From the NCBI RefSeq assembly GCF_009711345.1, contig NZ_SMMA01000063.1:76926-114482 (forward strand): a DNA stretch of 37,557 bases, read 5' to 3'. Positions 22,100-30,437 of the stretch are shown here, in pieces. A program made the position numbers and the translations under genes. Below the pieces are notes generated by a model. The model was given only the letters and a program-made list of their open reading frames with translations, did not search any database and was not told the origin of the DNA. Each line of letters begins with the position of its first letter. The first letter of the stretch is position 1. The stretch is from Pseudovibrio flavus. GTDB taxonomy: Bacteria; Pseudomonadota; Alphaproteobacteria; Rhizobiales; Stappiaceae.

Positions 22100-23274
22100 C
22101 CTCTATCGTAATTGCAAGCGCTGCCCGTACCGCTCTTGGTAGCTTTGGTGGCTCCCTTTCTTCCGTTCGTGCGCCAGAACTTGGTTCAATCGTTGCAAAA
22201 GCTGCCATCGAGCGCGCTGGTATTGAAGCTGGTGTAATCGAGGACGTGATCCTCGGTAACGTTCTTTCTGCTGGTCTTGGCCAGAACCCTGCGCGTCAGG
22301 CTGCTATGGGTGCGGGTATTCCTGAAAGCGTACCAGCAACCACCATCAATATCGTTTGTGGCTCTGGTCTGAAGTCCGTCATCATGGCGGGCCAGATGAT
22401 TGCTGCAGGTGATGCGCGCGCTGTTCTTGCAGGCGGCATGGAAACCATGTCTGCTGCGCCGATGATCCTTGAAAAAGCACGCTTCGGCTATCGCATGGGC
22501 AATGGCGAGCTAAAAGACATCATGGTCTATGATGGTCTGACCTGTGCGTTCAACGGCTACCACATGGGTATCACCGCTGAAAACATCGCAGAGCGTTATG
22601 GTATCACCCGTGAGGATCAAGACGCATTGGCTCTTGCTTCCCAGCAGAAGGCCGTGGCCGCTATTCAGGCTGGCGCGTTTGCCAAGGAAATCGTTCCTGT
22701 AACCATCAAAACCCGCAAGGGTGAGACTGTGTTTGCGCAGGACGAGTACCCGCGCTTTGATGCTGACGAAGCTTCTCTTGCCAAGCTCCGTCCGGCCTTC
22801 AAGAAGGATGGTTCAGTTACAGCTGGCAACGCTTCTGGCATCAACGACGGTGCAGCTGCCCTTGTGGTGATGAGCGAAGACTATGCCCGCCAGATGGGTG
22901 TAACACCGCTTGCCCGCATTCGTGCAACAGCAACCGCCGGTGTTGATCCTGCTTACATGGGTATGGGTCCGGTTCCGTCTACCCAGCAGGCTTTGGCAAA
23001 AGCTGGTCTGACCGCAGCTGACCTTGATCTGGTTGAAGCCAACGAAGCATTCGCTGCGCAGGCTCTTGCCGTATGTCGCGAGCTGTCTTTGGATATGGAC
23101 AAAGTTAACGTCAATGGTGGCGCTATCGCACTGGGCCATCCGATTGGCGCATCAGGTGCCAGAATTCTTGTTTCTCTGCTTCATGCCCTTGAAGCAAGAG
23201 ATAAGACGCTTGGTCTGGCAACCTTGTGTGTCGGCGGCGGGCAGGGCGTTTCCGTGATCGTGGAACGCATCTAA
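22096..23274 (+). CDS. atoB: Acetyl-CoA acetyltransferase (thiolase, AtoB type)
   Basis: This 392-residue thiolase cleaves acetoacetyl-CoA to two acetyl-CoA, or runs in reverse. The nucleophile is C88 ([11 protein letters not shown]), the second active cysteine is C378 ([10 protein letters not shown]), and the base is H348 ([12 protein letters not shown]). Also visible are [10 protein letters not shown] and [19 protein letters not shown]. Length and all three catalytic residues are as in biosynthetic/degradative thiolases. It completes acetoacetate use with AtoDA and ends the operon, with a terminator directly downstream. Confidence 0.95.
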   Translation: MTSIVIASAARTALGSFGGSLSSVRAPELGSIVAKAAIERAGIEAGVIEDVILGNVLSAGLGQNPARQAAMGAGIPESVPATTINIVCGSGLKSVIMAGQMIAAGDARAVLAGGMETMSAAPMILEKARFGYRMGNGELKDIMVYDGLTCAFNGYHMGITAENIAERYGITREDQDALALASQQKAVAAIQAGAFAKEIVPVTIKTRKGETVFAQDEYPRFDADEASLAKLRPAFKKDGSVTAGNASGINDGAAALVVMSEDYARQMGVTPLARIRATATAGVDPAYMGMGPVPSTQQALAKAGLTAADLDLVEANEAFAAQALAVCRELSLDMDKVNVNGGAIALGHPIGASGARILVSLLHALEARDKTLGLATLCVGGGQGVSVIVERI

Positions 23275-23290
23275 CAGTCGGTAGCGAAAA

Positions 23291-23322
23291 GACGCCCCGC
23301 CTTCCCGACGGGGCGTTTTTTT
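23291..23322 (+). terminator. Terminator of the LacI-ato operon
   Basis: ACGCCCCG (23292-23299) and CGGGGCGT (23309-23316) form an 8-bp stem followed by seven Ts, a standard intrinsic terminator 17 bp after the thiolase stop. Confidence 0.9.
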
Positions 23323-23469
23323 ATTTACCAAGCTGCGCCGCAGGCCGATTGGCCGGAGTTGTCTCCATGGATCGGCATTTCTCGCAAACCTCTAAAATTC
23401 AATAGTTTTTACGCTACGCTACCTTAACTTCGGTGGACTACCTTTTTATGGGCAAAATCGAGCCTTCTT

Positions 23470-23485
23470 CAAACACTAGTGTTTG
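23470..23485. promoter_or_regulatory. 16-bp perfect palindrome before the permease gene
   Basis: CAAACACTAGTGTTTG ends 30 bp upstream of the permease start codon. It is a candidate operator for an unlinked regulator. No second copy is seen nearby. The remainder of 23323-23515 shows only a short GGCC-GATT-GGCC repeat. Confidence 0.45.
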
Positions 23486-23515
23486 TTGAAATCGAACCCG
23501 AAGGTATGCCAGACC

Positions 23516-24832
23516 ATGAAGAAAGGGAAAATGCCCCCCGGCAGCAAACATAAAAGCTCGGGTACAGGACACCTTAGTGTAATCGGGGTTGCCTCGCTCG
23601 GGGTTGGTTCCATGGTGGGCGTTGGCGTGTTTGCTCTTCTTGGGCAGGTCGCGCTGAATGTGCGCTCTGAAACATGGCTTGTTTTTGTTGTCGCTGGCAT
23701 TGCCGCCTTGTTCTCTGGCTACTCCTACGCGTGTTTGAGCGCGAAATATCCAAGCAGCGGCGGTATTACTGATTACCTGCGCCTTGGGTTTGGCTGGCCG
23801 CTCTTCGAAAGAGCGCTTTCCATACTATATCTGTTTACGTTGGTGCTGACGTTGGCTTTGATCGCCAAGGCGTTCGGTGCCTATGCCTCCGGCCTCTTCC
23901 ATAAATCCGTCTATTCAATGTGGCAGAACCTTTATGCCACGGGCGTTTTGCTTGCCATGTTGGCCATCAATCTGGTTGGCGCTGCACTCGTTGGTAAGGT
24001 TGAGGTTGTTTTGGTTGCCCTCAAGATCTTTATTCTGGGCATCTTCATCGTTGCGGGTATGACCACCATCAACCCGGAAATGCTCGACCATCATCTGATT
24101 TGGGAACCTGCAAGTTTCTTCTCCAGTATTGGTTTGGCGTTTTTTGCCTACGCTGGATACGGGATGATGGCGACCGCTGCCGGTGACGTCCGCAATCCTA
24201 AAAGGGATATGCCGATCGCGTTTTTCGTGGCGATCTGTTTTGTCATGGCGCTGTACGTTGTGTTGGCGTTTGTGGTGCTGGGCAACGTGACACCCGTAGA
24301 TTTGGTCCTCCACCCAACGACAACGGTTGCTCGCGCTGCCGAACCTGTGCTCGGCAAAATCGGCTACCCGCTGATGTCCATCACTGCGCTTTTCGCGACC
24401 GCTTCCGCCATTAACGCCACTTTGTTTGCCAGCCTGAATGTTTCCCTCGAGATGGGTAAAGCCGAGTGTCTGCCAGCCATATTCCGCCAGACCAGTTTTG
24501 GTGGGGGAACACGGGGGCTATATCTACTTGTGCTCTTTATACTCCTCGCTATCGCCTTTCTGGATTTGAGTTCAATCGCAACAGTTGCCAGCGCAACCTT
24601 CCTTGCTTGCTATCTCGCCGTGTTCGTTGTGGCGTGGCGTCATAAGGCAGAGATTGAAGCCAACCCGCTGCTGCTGGGTATCGGGTTTCTCTTGATGCTG
24701 GGAATCTTGGGTGCCTTTATTGGTGAGATGATAGGCCAAGCCCAGTGGACCGAGATCGGCCTCCTTGCGGGCACATCGGTTGTGAGCTTGCTGACGTCCT
24801 ACTATTTCGATCCAGAAAAACACAAGGTTTGA
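23516..24832 (+). CDS. APC-superfamily amino acid permease
   Basis: This 438-residue inner-membrane protein has about 12 helices and belongs to the APC superfamily of amino acid/cation symporters or exchangers. Helix 1 contains the characteristic broken GVGSMVGVGVFALLG; CLSAKYPSSGGITDYLRLGF follows helix 2, and FFAYAGYGMMATAAGDVRNP marks helix 6, with KRDMP after it. ATG 23516 is used; it follows GAAGG, while the frame opens at TTG 23483 inside a palindrome. It is followed on the same strand by aspartate ammonia-lyase, so aspartate or a related amino acid is a reasonable substrate guess. Confidence 0.88.
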   Translation: MKKGKMPPGSKHKSSGTGHLSVIGVASLGVGSMVGVGVFALLGQVALNVRSETWLVFVVAGIAALFSGYSYACLSAKYPSSGGITDYLRLGFGWPLFERALSILYLFTLVLTLALIAKAFGAYASGLFHKSVYSMWQNLYATGVLLAMLAINLVGAALVGKVEVVLVALKIFILGIFIVAGMTTINPEMLDHHLIWEPASFFSSIGLAFFAYAGYGMMATAAGDVRNPKRDMPIAFFVAICFVMALYVVLAFVVLGNVTPVDLVLHPTTTVARAAEPVLGKIGYPLMSITALFATASAINATLFASLNVSLEMGKAECLPAIFRQTSFGGGTRGLYLLVLFILLAIAFLDLSSIATVASATFLACYLAVFVVAWRHKAEIEANPLLLGIGFLLMLGILGAFIGEMIGQAQWTEIGLLAGTSVVSLLTSYYFDPEKHKV

Positions 24833-25084
24833 TACAACCTGCTAGCGGGTTGGTGTTTTGAGCAATGATTGGCAGTTGCTTTTGGGCACCTGCGCCAAAA
24901 AATCCATGTTCACGAAGTGGTCGCGCTTGCGTGTTGCCATACTCCTTACAGTTATTTGGTGCTATGGAAATGAAAGCTGCTCACTCCGGCACTTTCAATG
25001 ACGATAACAGGGCAAACACCCCACGCCATCGACTATGACGCGGCTGACAGCGTATCTCTGGCTTCTTGTTCAATAGAGACAATA
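24833..25084 (+). other. Gap between permease and aspA
   Basis: About 250 bp without a convincing gene. AACCTGCTAGCGGGTT at 24836-24851 is a near palindrome followed by GGTGTTTT and may be a weak terminator of the permease gene. The aspA frame stays open back to ATG 24998, but the family N-terminus starts at 25085. Confidence 0.35.
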
Positions 25085-26521
25085 ATGAGAACCGAAAAAG
25101 ATCTTTTGGGCACCAAAGACATCCCGGATAACGCCTATTGGGGTGTACACACAGCGCGCGCTGTCGAGAATTTTCCAATCTCCGGCGTGCTTATCTCTCA
25201 ATACCCAGAGTTTATTCGCGCCCTTGCTATGGTCAAGAAAAGCGCCGCGAAAGCGAACCGCGATCTTGATATTCTGGAAGCAGGTAAAGCGACAGCCATA
25301 ATCGCCGCGTGTGAGCGCATCATTGGCGGCGAGTTCATCGACCAATTCGTGATTGATGTTATTCAGGGCGGCGCCGGTACGTCCACCAACATGAATGCCA
25401 ATGAAGTGATTGCCAACGTAGCCCTTGAGGGTATGGGATTCACCAAGGGCGAGTACACCAAGCTCAATCCGGTTGATGACGTAAACCGCTCCCAGAGCAC
25501 CAACGACGTATACCCGACTGCGATCAAGCTTGGTGTGATCCTTGCTGCGCAGAACCTGCTTGCCGATATGGCTATGCTGCAGGACGCTTTTGCAAAGAAG
25601 GCAGATGAGTTCTCCGACGTTATGAAGATCGGCAGAACCCAGCTTCAAGACGCAGTTCCGATGACCGTTGGTCAGGAGTTCCGCTGTTATGAGGTGATGC
25701 TTGGCGAAGATATTCTAAGACTGGAAGAAGCACTAAAGCTTCTGCTGGAAATCAACCTCGGCGCGACCGCGATTGGTACCGGCATCAACAGTGACCCTGA
25801 ATATTCCAAGCGCGCTTGCGAACATCTTGCTGATCTTTCCGGCTTTCCGTTTGTACCAGCGGGCAACCTTGTAGAAGCAACGCAGGATCTGGGTTCGTTC
25901 GTTCAGCTTTCCGGCGTGTTGAAACGCATTGCGGTCAAGATCTCCAAGGTTTGTAATGACCTGCGCTTGCTCTCCAGTGGTCCGCAGGCTGGCCTTGGCG
26001 AAATTAACCTGCCTCCGCGCGCTGCCGGTTCAAGCATCATGCCGGGCAAGGTCAATCCGGTTATCCCGGAGGTCGTGAACCAGATTGCATTTGAGGTGAT
26101 TGGCAACGACGTCACCATCACGATGGCGGCAGAGGGCGGACAGCTTCAGTTGAACGCATTCGAGCCAATTATCGTGCATTCTCTTTTCAAGAGTATCATG
26201 CACCTGTCTTCCGGTTTCAGAACTCTGGCGAAGAACTGCGTTGAAGGCATTACCGTCAACCGTGAGCACTTGGCCCGCGTTGTGGAATCCTCCGCAAGTC
26301 TTGGCACAGCCCTGAACCCTTATATTGGCTATGAGAACGCAAGTGTGGTCATCAAGACAGCTCTGCGTGAAAACCGGAGCATCCGAGAAGTCATTCTGGA
26401 GCATGGCTTCTTGGATGAGCAGGAACTTGAGTTGCTTCTACAGCCGGAGTTGCTGACCAAGCCATCGCGCAAGATTGATCTTGCTGCCTTGAAAGCGGCT
26501 AAAGAGAAACTGGACGCTTAA
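25085..26521 (+). CDS. aspA: Aspartate ammonia-lyase
   Basis: This 478-residue cytoplasmic enzyme deaminates L-aspartate to fumarate and ammonia. It belongs to the fumarase/aspartase superfamily: GGAGTSTNMNANEVIAN, VNRSQSTNDVYPTA, GRTQLQDAVPMTVGQEF and the flexible active-site loop GSSIMPGKVNP (catalytic Ser). The choice of AspA over fumarase C rests on the N-terminus MRTEKDLLGTKDIP and GGAGTSTNMN. ATG 25085 follows AGAG and gives the same length as E. coli AspA. A 29-codon extension to ATG 24998 looks unlike the family. With the upstream permease it would feed amino-acid carbon to the citric-acid cycle. Confidence 0.92.
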   Translation: MRTEKDLLGTKDIPDNAYWGVHTARAVENFPISGVLISQYPEFIRALAMVKKSAAKANRDLDILEAGKATAIIAACERIIGGEFIDQFVIDVIQGGAGTSTNMNANEVIANVALEGMGFTKGEYTKLNPVDDVNRSQSTNDVYPTAIKLGVILAAQNLLADMAMLQDAFAKKADEFSDVMKIGRTQLQDAVPMTVGQEFRCYEVMLGEDILRLEEALKLLLEINLGATAIGTGINSDPEYSKRACEHLADLSGFPFVPAGNLVEATQDLGSFVQLSGVLKRIAVKISKVCNDLRLLSSGPQAGLGEINLPPRAAGSSIMPGKVNPVIPEVVNQIAFEVIGNDVTITMAAEGGQLQLNAFEPIIVHSLFKSIMHLSSGFRTLAKNCVEGITVNREHLARVVESSASLGTALNPYIGYENASVVIKTALRENRSIREVILEHGFLDEQELELLLQPELLTKPSRKIDLAALKAAKEKLDA

Positions 26522-26529
26522 CAAATCAG

Positions 26530-26560
26530 GGCCTGCTCGAAACCGAGCAGGCCTCTTTTT
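26530..26560 (+). terminator. Terminator of aspA
   Basis: GGCCTGCTCG and CGAGCAGGCC form a perfect 10-bp stem with a 4-nt loop, followed by TCTTTTTTT. It is a strong intrinsic terminator 8 bp after the aspA stop. Confidence 0.93.
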
Positions 26561-26576
26561 TAGTAGCGGGCTGTGG

Positions 26577-27851
26577 TTACAGCTTAGCGGCTGCTTTGAG
26601 GATAGTAGGAACGGTTTCTAGGAAGATCATCGTATTCATTCGCGCAGTTTCCGTCTGCGGATAGCCGCCGTTCATTGCGATTACAACGTCAGTTTCAGGA
26701 TCCATTACACAGACCTGACCGTGAATGCCGACGAACACCATGACCTTGTGGCCATCAAGGGTCAGAATGCGGATCTGGTCTTTGTACCAACCATCTGGAG
26801 CCAGCGCGGCTTCCTTGCCAACCGACCAAGCAGCTTTGACCCGCTCGTTACCTGCCCAAATCGCATCGATAAAGGCTTGCGGGACAACTTCTTCGCCCAA
26901 GTGGTTTTTTCCGGAGTTGAGGAACACTTTACCTACCCGTGCAAGGTCTCTGGTTGCCATGTTGAGCCCGCCAGAGGCAACGGTGTAGCCTTTCGGATCA
27001 GCCATCCAGTACGCGTTCTGCTCTGCGCCGATCTTGGTCCAGATTTTCTCTTGTAAGTACTCAGCCAGCCCCTGTTTGGTTGCCGCTTCTACGACCAAAC
27101 CCAGCACCTCAGTATTTGGATCTTGATACTGGTAGTGAGTTCCCGGCTCGTACTTGTGCTTTTTGATCGTGACGAGGTACTCATCAATACCGTTCAATCC
27201 GCCATCATTCGGGCCATTCCACTCCTGTGAGAGTGTGAACTTTGGATCCCAAGACAGGAACGGTGGTGTCGGGATGTCTAGGCCGGAATTCATATCTGCT
27301 ACATCTTGAACGCTAACGCCCTCGAATGCTGAGCCTTTAAAGGCAGGTAGATAGAACTCGACTGGTTTTGTCATATCCAGCTTGCCATCTGCAGCCGCGA
27401 TACCAGCGAGCGTAGCTGTGAAGGACTTCGTAACTGACATGTCTAGGTGGGTAGATGCCGGAGACATGCCATTGAAATAATGTTCATGGATCAGGCGATC
27501 ACCCTTTAGAACGACCATTGAGTGGTTTTTTACGCGGTCTCTCAGCAGAACATCGAGAGGGAGAGGACCGTCAGCGTCATGGCCGGTGAGTTTTGTCAGG
27601 TCTAATGCGCCACGATCATCAATCCATTTTTGAGGGGATACCGCTGTTCCGCGATCAATTTCATAGTGCCGCGTGAACTTGTAAGCATTCGGAAATGTCA
27701 GTGCGGCGAATTCCGCAGCATCCCAATGGGCTTGAGAAACGCCAAAGGGCGCAATTTGGTCTAGGAATGCTTGGTCTGCTGGTTTTAGCTCAAGAGCGGA
27801 TGCGCCGGTAACTGTGATTACACAGCTGGCTAGTACGAGTGATCGGAGCAT
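26577..27851 (-). CDS. Secreted serine hydrolase, beta-lactamase/esterase class C fold
   Basis: This 424-residue protein has a Sec signal peptide (MLRSLVLASCVITVTGASA, then LELK) and a class-C-like serine hydrolase domain. The nucleophile motif is SVTK (S139, K142) in HLDMSVTKSFTATL, and a second tyrosine motif lies in HYQYQDPNTEVLG (Y240/Y242). The pattern is closer to 6-aminohexanoate-dimer hydrolase (NylB) and EstB-type esterases than to true AmpC, so antibiotic resistance should not be assumed. ATG 27851 is used because AAAGGA lies 6 bp upstream; the open frame extends 12 codons further. It stands alone, convergent with aspA. Substrate unknown, probably a peptide, amide or ester in the periplasm. 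Confidence 0.85.
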   Translation of the reverse strand: MLRSLVLASCVITVTGASALELKPADQAFLDQIAPFGVSQAHWDAAEFAALTFPNAYKFTRHYEIDRGTAVSPQKWIDDRGALDLTKLTGHDADGPLPLDVLLRDRVKNHSMVVLKGDRLIHEHYFNGMSPASTHLDMSVTKSFTATLAGIAAADGKLDMTKPVEFYLPAFKGSAFEGVSVQDVADMNSGLDIPTPPFLSWDPKFTLSQEWNGPNDGGLNGIDEYLVTIKKHKYEPGTHYQYQDPNTEVLGLVVEAATKQGLAEYLQEKIWTKIGAEQNAYWMADPKGYTVASGGLNMATRDLARVGKVFLNSGKNHLGEEVVPQAFIDAIWAGNERVKAAWSVGKEAALAPDGWYKDQIRILTLDGHKVMVFVGIHGQVCVMDPETDVVIAMNGGYPQTETARMNTMIFLETVPTILKAAAKL

Positions 27852-28340
27852 GGACTTTCCTTTGGTTTTGTCTTTGATTGTCTCCAAAAGGTGCAGAGCT
27901 TGTTTCGCTACACCGTGAATCTCCCTATCGACAAAACCTAATAGTGATACCTATGGTTGTAATCAGTATCAGCACCTATGCGCGTGATCGCCGGAATTTT
28001 GCTTTAACAGTTTACTAAGCAAATTCTCTGTCTTTTCCGAAAAATGGAATTATTCCAAGTTTTGAAGTGCTCAGCTACTTACGCTCTTCAAGATAAAAAA
28101 ATATCTTGAAGTCGAGGTGTCCGTTTCTTTTCGTAACTCTTCACTCTGTTGAGTTTTTGATTTCAGAAATTCTTATTTATTTCGCCCTGTGGGGAATGAT
28201 GATGAGAAAATCTGCACTTTGGGGCAGCGCGCGAAAGGAGGGCTTGTTTGACGCGTGATGATGTAAGCGCACAAAAAAGCCAGCCAATAGGAAACATCGA
28301 CTGGCCTGATAAATTCAAAGTTTGATGCTTGAGATGGCGG
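27852..28340. other. 490-bp gap with a 10-bp hairpin
   Basis: No credible gene is seen between the serine hydrolase start and the LacI stop. CTTCAAGATA (28086-28095) and TATCTTGAAG (28102-28111) make a perfect 10-bp stem with an A6 loop. It lacks a T-run and lies about 235 bp upstream of the hydrolase gene. The LacI terminator (28273-28305) occupies the right end. Confidence 0.4.
28273..28305 (-). terminator. Terminator of the tctC-to-lacI operon
   Basis: GCCAGCC (28279-28285) and GACTGGC (28299-28305) pair over 7 bp including one G-T. Read leftward they are followed by TTTTTTG (28273-28278). It lies 36 bp after the LacI stop. Confidence 0.75.
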
Positions 28341-29411
28341 TTAAACCAAGCTACCGCGAAGGACGATCTCGAAACCAAGATCGACAACATGGTCGCCAGC
28401 ATCTTCTCCTTCTACACGTTTAAGGAGAATTTCAGCTGCCTTCTCGCCAATCAAATCTCGGTCAATGCGGACAGTAGAAAGCGATGGATGCGTATCTGGC
28501 GTCCACTCTTCATCGCCCATGCCGATAACTGACATCTGATCAGGGATAATGATGCCTCTAGCATGAGCTTCAACAAGCACGCCGTGCGCAACCGTATCGG
28601 AGGTGCAGAATATAGCGCCTTCGGTGAAGCCTTTCTCAATCAGGCTTCCCAAGCCGTCACGGCCACAGCGAAGCGTGGTTGGCGAGCCAACTGTGTGCTC
28701 GGTAATCTGGATGTTGTCGTGATGGGCAAGCGTATCCAGCAGGCCCTTAGCACGTTCCTTGGCGCGGGAGTTGTCCGCCGTTACGAGACCGACTTTTGTA
28801 AACCCGCGTTTGAGGAAGAGTTGGCCGACAGCTTCACCCAGCCGATACTGAGAGCAGCCAACAACATAGTCCAGAGGCGTTTGCGTTAGATCGCCTGTCT
28901 CAACGGTTGGAATACCGGAGGAGAGGATCATGTTGCGCACTTCTTTGGAGTGGTTGACGCCTGTAAGCATCAGACCATCTGGGCGTCGTGCCAGAATGGC
29001 GTAGACGAGCTCTTCCTCGTTCTCGATTTCAAAGCCGGATTCTGTAAACAAAACTTGATAGCCAGCAGTTCGCACGGATTTGCTAAAGCTATGCATAGTT
29101 TTGGAGAAGGTCATATTGGATATGGTCGGAACGATCGCCGCGAACATGCGCGTGCGGCTGGAAGCAAGTCCCCCCGCAAGAACGTTCGGAACATAGCCAC
29201 TTTTCTTGATTGCAGCCTTAACGATTTCCAGCGTGTCCGGCTTCACCCGATCAGGCGTATTAATGGCGCGCGAAACCGTAATCATGGAAACGCCAGCAAG
29301 ATTGGCGACATCTTGCAGAGTGACCCCTTCGCGGCGTCTACGGCTGCGTCGGGCGGTCTTTGGCTTGTTATTTTCTTTTTTTAGAGACGCTTTAGCCACT
29401 GTCCGAACCAT
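28341..29411 (-). CDS. LacI-family regulator of the glucarate/galactarate cluster
   Basis: This 356-residue LacI-type repressor has a very basic N-terminal tail (RRSRRRREG) before the helix-turn-helix (TLQDVANLAGVSMITVSRAI). A hinge near YVPNVLAGGLASSR and an effector domain follow (FAAIVPTISNMTFSKTM, EGAIFCTSDTVAHGVLVEA, SVIGMGDEEWTPDTHPSLST). Hinge and core resemble the gluconate-type GntR branch of LacI. ATG 29411 is taken as start; a TTG four codons earlier is possible and neither has a strong ribosome site. As the last gene of the operon it would give negative feedback. The AATGATAGCG-type repeats in the tctC-gudD region are its probable operators. Confidence 0.92.
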   Translation of the reverse strand: MVRTVAKASLKKENNKPKTARRSRRRREGVTLQDVANLAGVSMITVSRAINTPDRVKPDTLEIVKAAIKKSGYVPNVLAGGLASSRTRMFAAIVPTISNMTFSKTMHSFSKSVRTAGYQVLFTESGFEIENEEELVYAILARRPDGLMLTGVNHSKEVRNMILSSGIPTVETGDLTQTPLDYVVGCSQYRLGEAVGQLFLKRGFTKVGLVTADNSRAKERAKGLLDTLAHHDNIQITEHTVGSPTTLRCGRDGLGSLIEKGFTEGAIFCTSDTVAHGVLVEAHARGIIIPDQMSVIGMGDEEWTPDTHPSLSTVRIDRDLIGEKAAEILLKRVEGEDAGDHVVDLGFEIVLRGSLV

Positions 29412-29423
29412 TAGTTTTAACAA

Positions 29424-29451
29424 CCAGCCGTCGGATTATCCGTACGGCTGG
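29424..29451 (-). terminator. Hairpin between garL and the LacI gene
   Basis: CCAGCCGT-CGGA pairs with TCCG-T-ACGGCTGG, a 12-bp stem with one bulged T and a 3-nt loop. Leftward it is followed by TTGTTAAAA, a weak T-run. It probably reduces read-through into the LacI gene so the regulator stays scarce. Confidence 0.55.
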
Positions 29452-29494
29452 TCAATTGAATGAGCTACCGTTAGGCAACTTTGAAATGTAGACT

Positions 29495-30268
29495 TTACTT
29501 TACATCTTCAAACTTGGCCCGCAATGCCTCTGTTGAGCGCGCGAGCAAACCAAGGTCACTTCCCACAGCTATGAAATCAAAGCCCATGTCGAAATAGCGA
29601 CGGGCATCAGCTTCTACAGGGGCAAGAGTACCGATAGCTTTTCCTGCTTCTTTACAGATCTTTACAGCTGTTGCAATTGCTTCTTGCACTTCTGGATGAA
29701 GTGGGTTTCCAAGGTGACCGAAACTTGCAGCAAGATCGGAAGGACCAATGAAGATCGCGTCGATACCGTCAACGGCAACCATCTTCGGCAGCTCTTCAAT
29801 TGCTTCGCGTGTTTCAGCCTGAATGATGACGCAGATATCGTCAGAAGCGTTATGCAGATAGTCTTTCACGCGGCCGAAACGGTTTGCGCGGTGGCCAACG
29901 GAAACGCCGCGAACGCCGGCACCTGGATAGCGGGTGAAAGCAACTGCGTCTTTCGCTTCCTGTTCGTTCTGAACAAACGGGATGAGCAGGGTGCGCGCGC
30001 CAATGTCCAGATAGCGTTTGATGAAAGTGATATCGAGGGTCGGCACGCGAACAACAGCTTCTACGTCGTATGCAGCGATAGCCTGAAGCTGAGGCAGCAC
30101 ATTGAGAACGTCGTTAGGGCTGTGCTCTGCATCAACAACCAGCCAGTCAAAGCCAGCGCCAGCGGAAATTTCAGCGGTCAGGGAGTTGGACAGAGAAGTC
30201 CAGATACCCAACTGCTTGGAACTACGGTCTTTGAGAGCCTGCTTGAAGGTGTTCGGCTTATAGCTCAT
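29495..30268 (-). CDS. garL: 5-keto-4-deoxy-D-glucarate aldolase (HpcH/HpaI family)
   Basis: This 257-residue metal-dependent class II aldolase splits 5-keto-4-deoxyglucarate (2-dehydro-3-deoxyglucarate) to pyruvate and tartronate semialdehyde. It aligns over its length with E. coli GarL: GFDWLVVDAEHSPND with the catalytic H49, ARTLLIPFVQNEQEA, VRGVSVGHRANRFG, QAETREA with a metal-binding Glu, and IFIGPSDLAASFGHLGNPLHP. The tail TLAPVEADARRYFDMG also matches. ATG 30268 (MSYKPNTF) follows AGGAG; the frame continues 22 codons upstream without a ribosome site. It follows garD in the operon. Confidence 0.95.
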   Translation of the reverse strand: MSYKPNTFKQALKDRSSKQLGIWTSLSNSLTAEISAGAGFDWLVVDAEHSPNDVLNVLPQLQAIAAYDVEAVVRVPTLDITFIKRYLDIGARTLLIPFVQNEQEAKDAVAFTRYPGAGVRGVSVGHRANRFGRVKDYLHNASDDICVIIQAETREAIEELPKMVAVDGIDAIFIGPSDLAASFGHLGNPLHPEVQEAIATAVKICKEAGKAIGTLAPVEADARRYFDMGFDFIAVGSDLGLLARSTEALRAKFEDVK

Positions 30269-30324
30269 GAAGATCTCCTGAAAGTGAGGTGAGGGTGGCC
30301 CCTCGTTGTTTGTGATTTTGGACC

Positions 30325-30437
30325 ACGCAAGCAAACCTGCGCGGAAGTATGGGTGTGTGGTTTAGGTGATGGGTGCAGGGTTGAAGACGGCAAGATCATT
30401 GCGCAGACCCAACTTGTCTGCGCAGGTTTGCTTGCGT
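30325..30437 (-). repeat. 18-bp perfect inverted repeat spanning the garD stop codon
   Basis: ACGCAAGCAAACCTGCGC (30325-30342), in the garD-garL gap, is the exact reverse complement of 30420-30437, inside the last 80 bases of the garD coding sequence. The 77-nt loop includes the garD stop. In the operon transcript this could fold into a long stem between the garD 3' end and the garL leader. Confidence 0.75.

Noticed and set aside
26577-27851. Antibiotic resistance beta-lactamase
   Set aside because: The fold is shared, but the motifs fit NylB/EstB-type hydrolases better and there is no regulator or resistance context.
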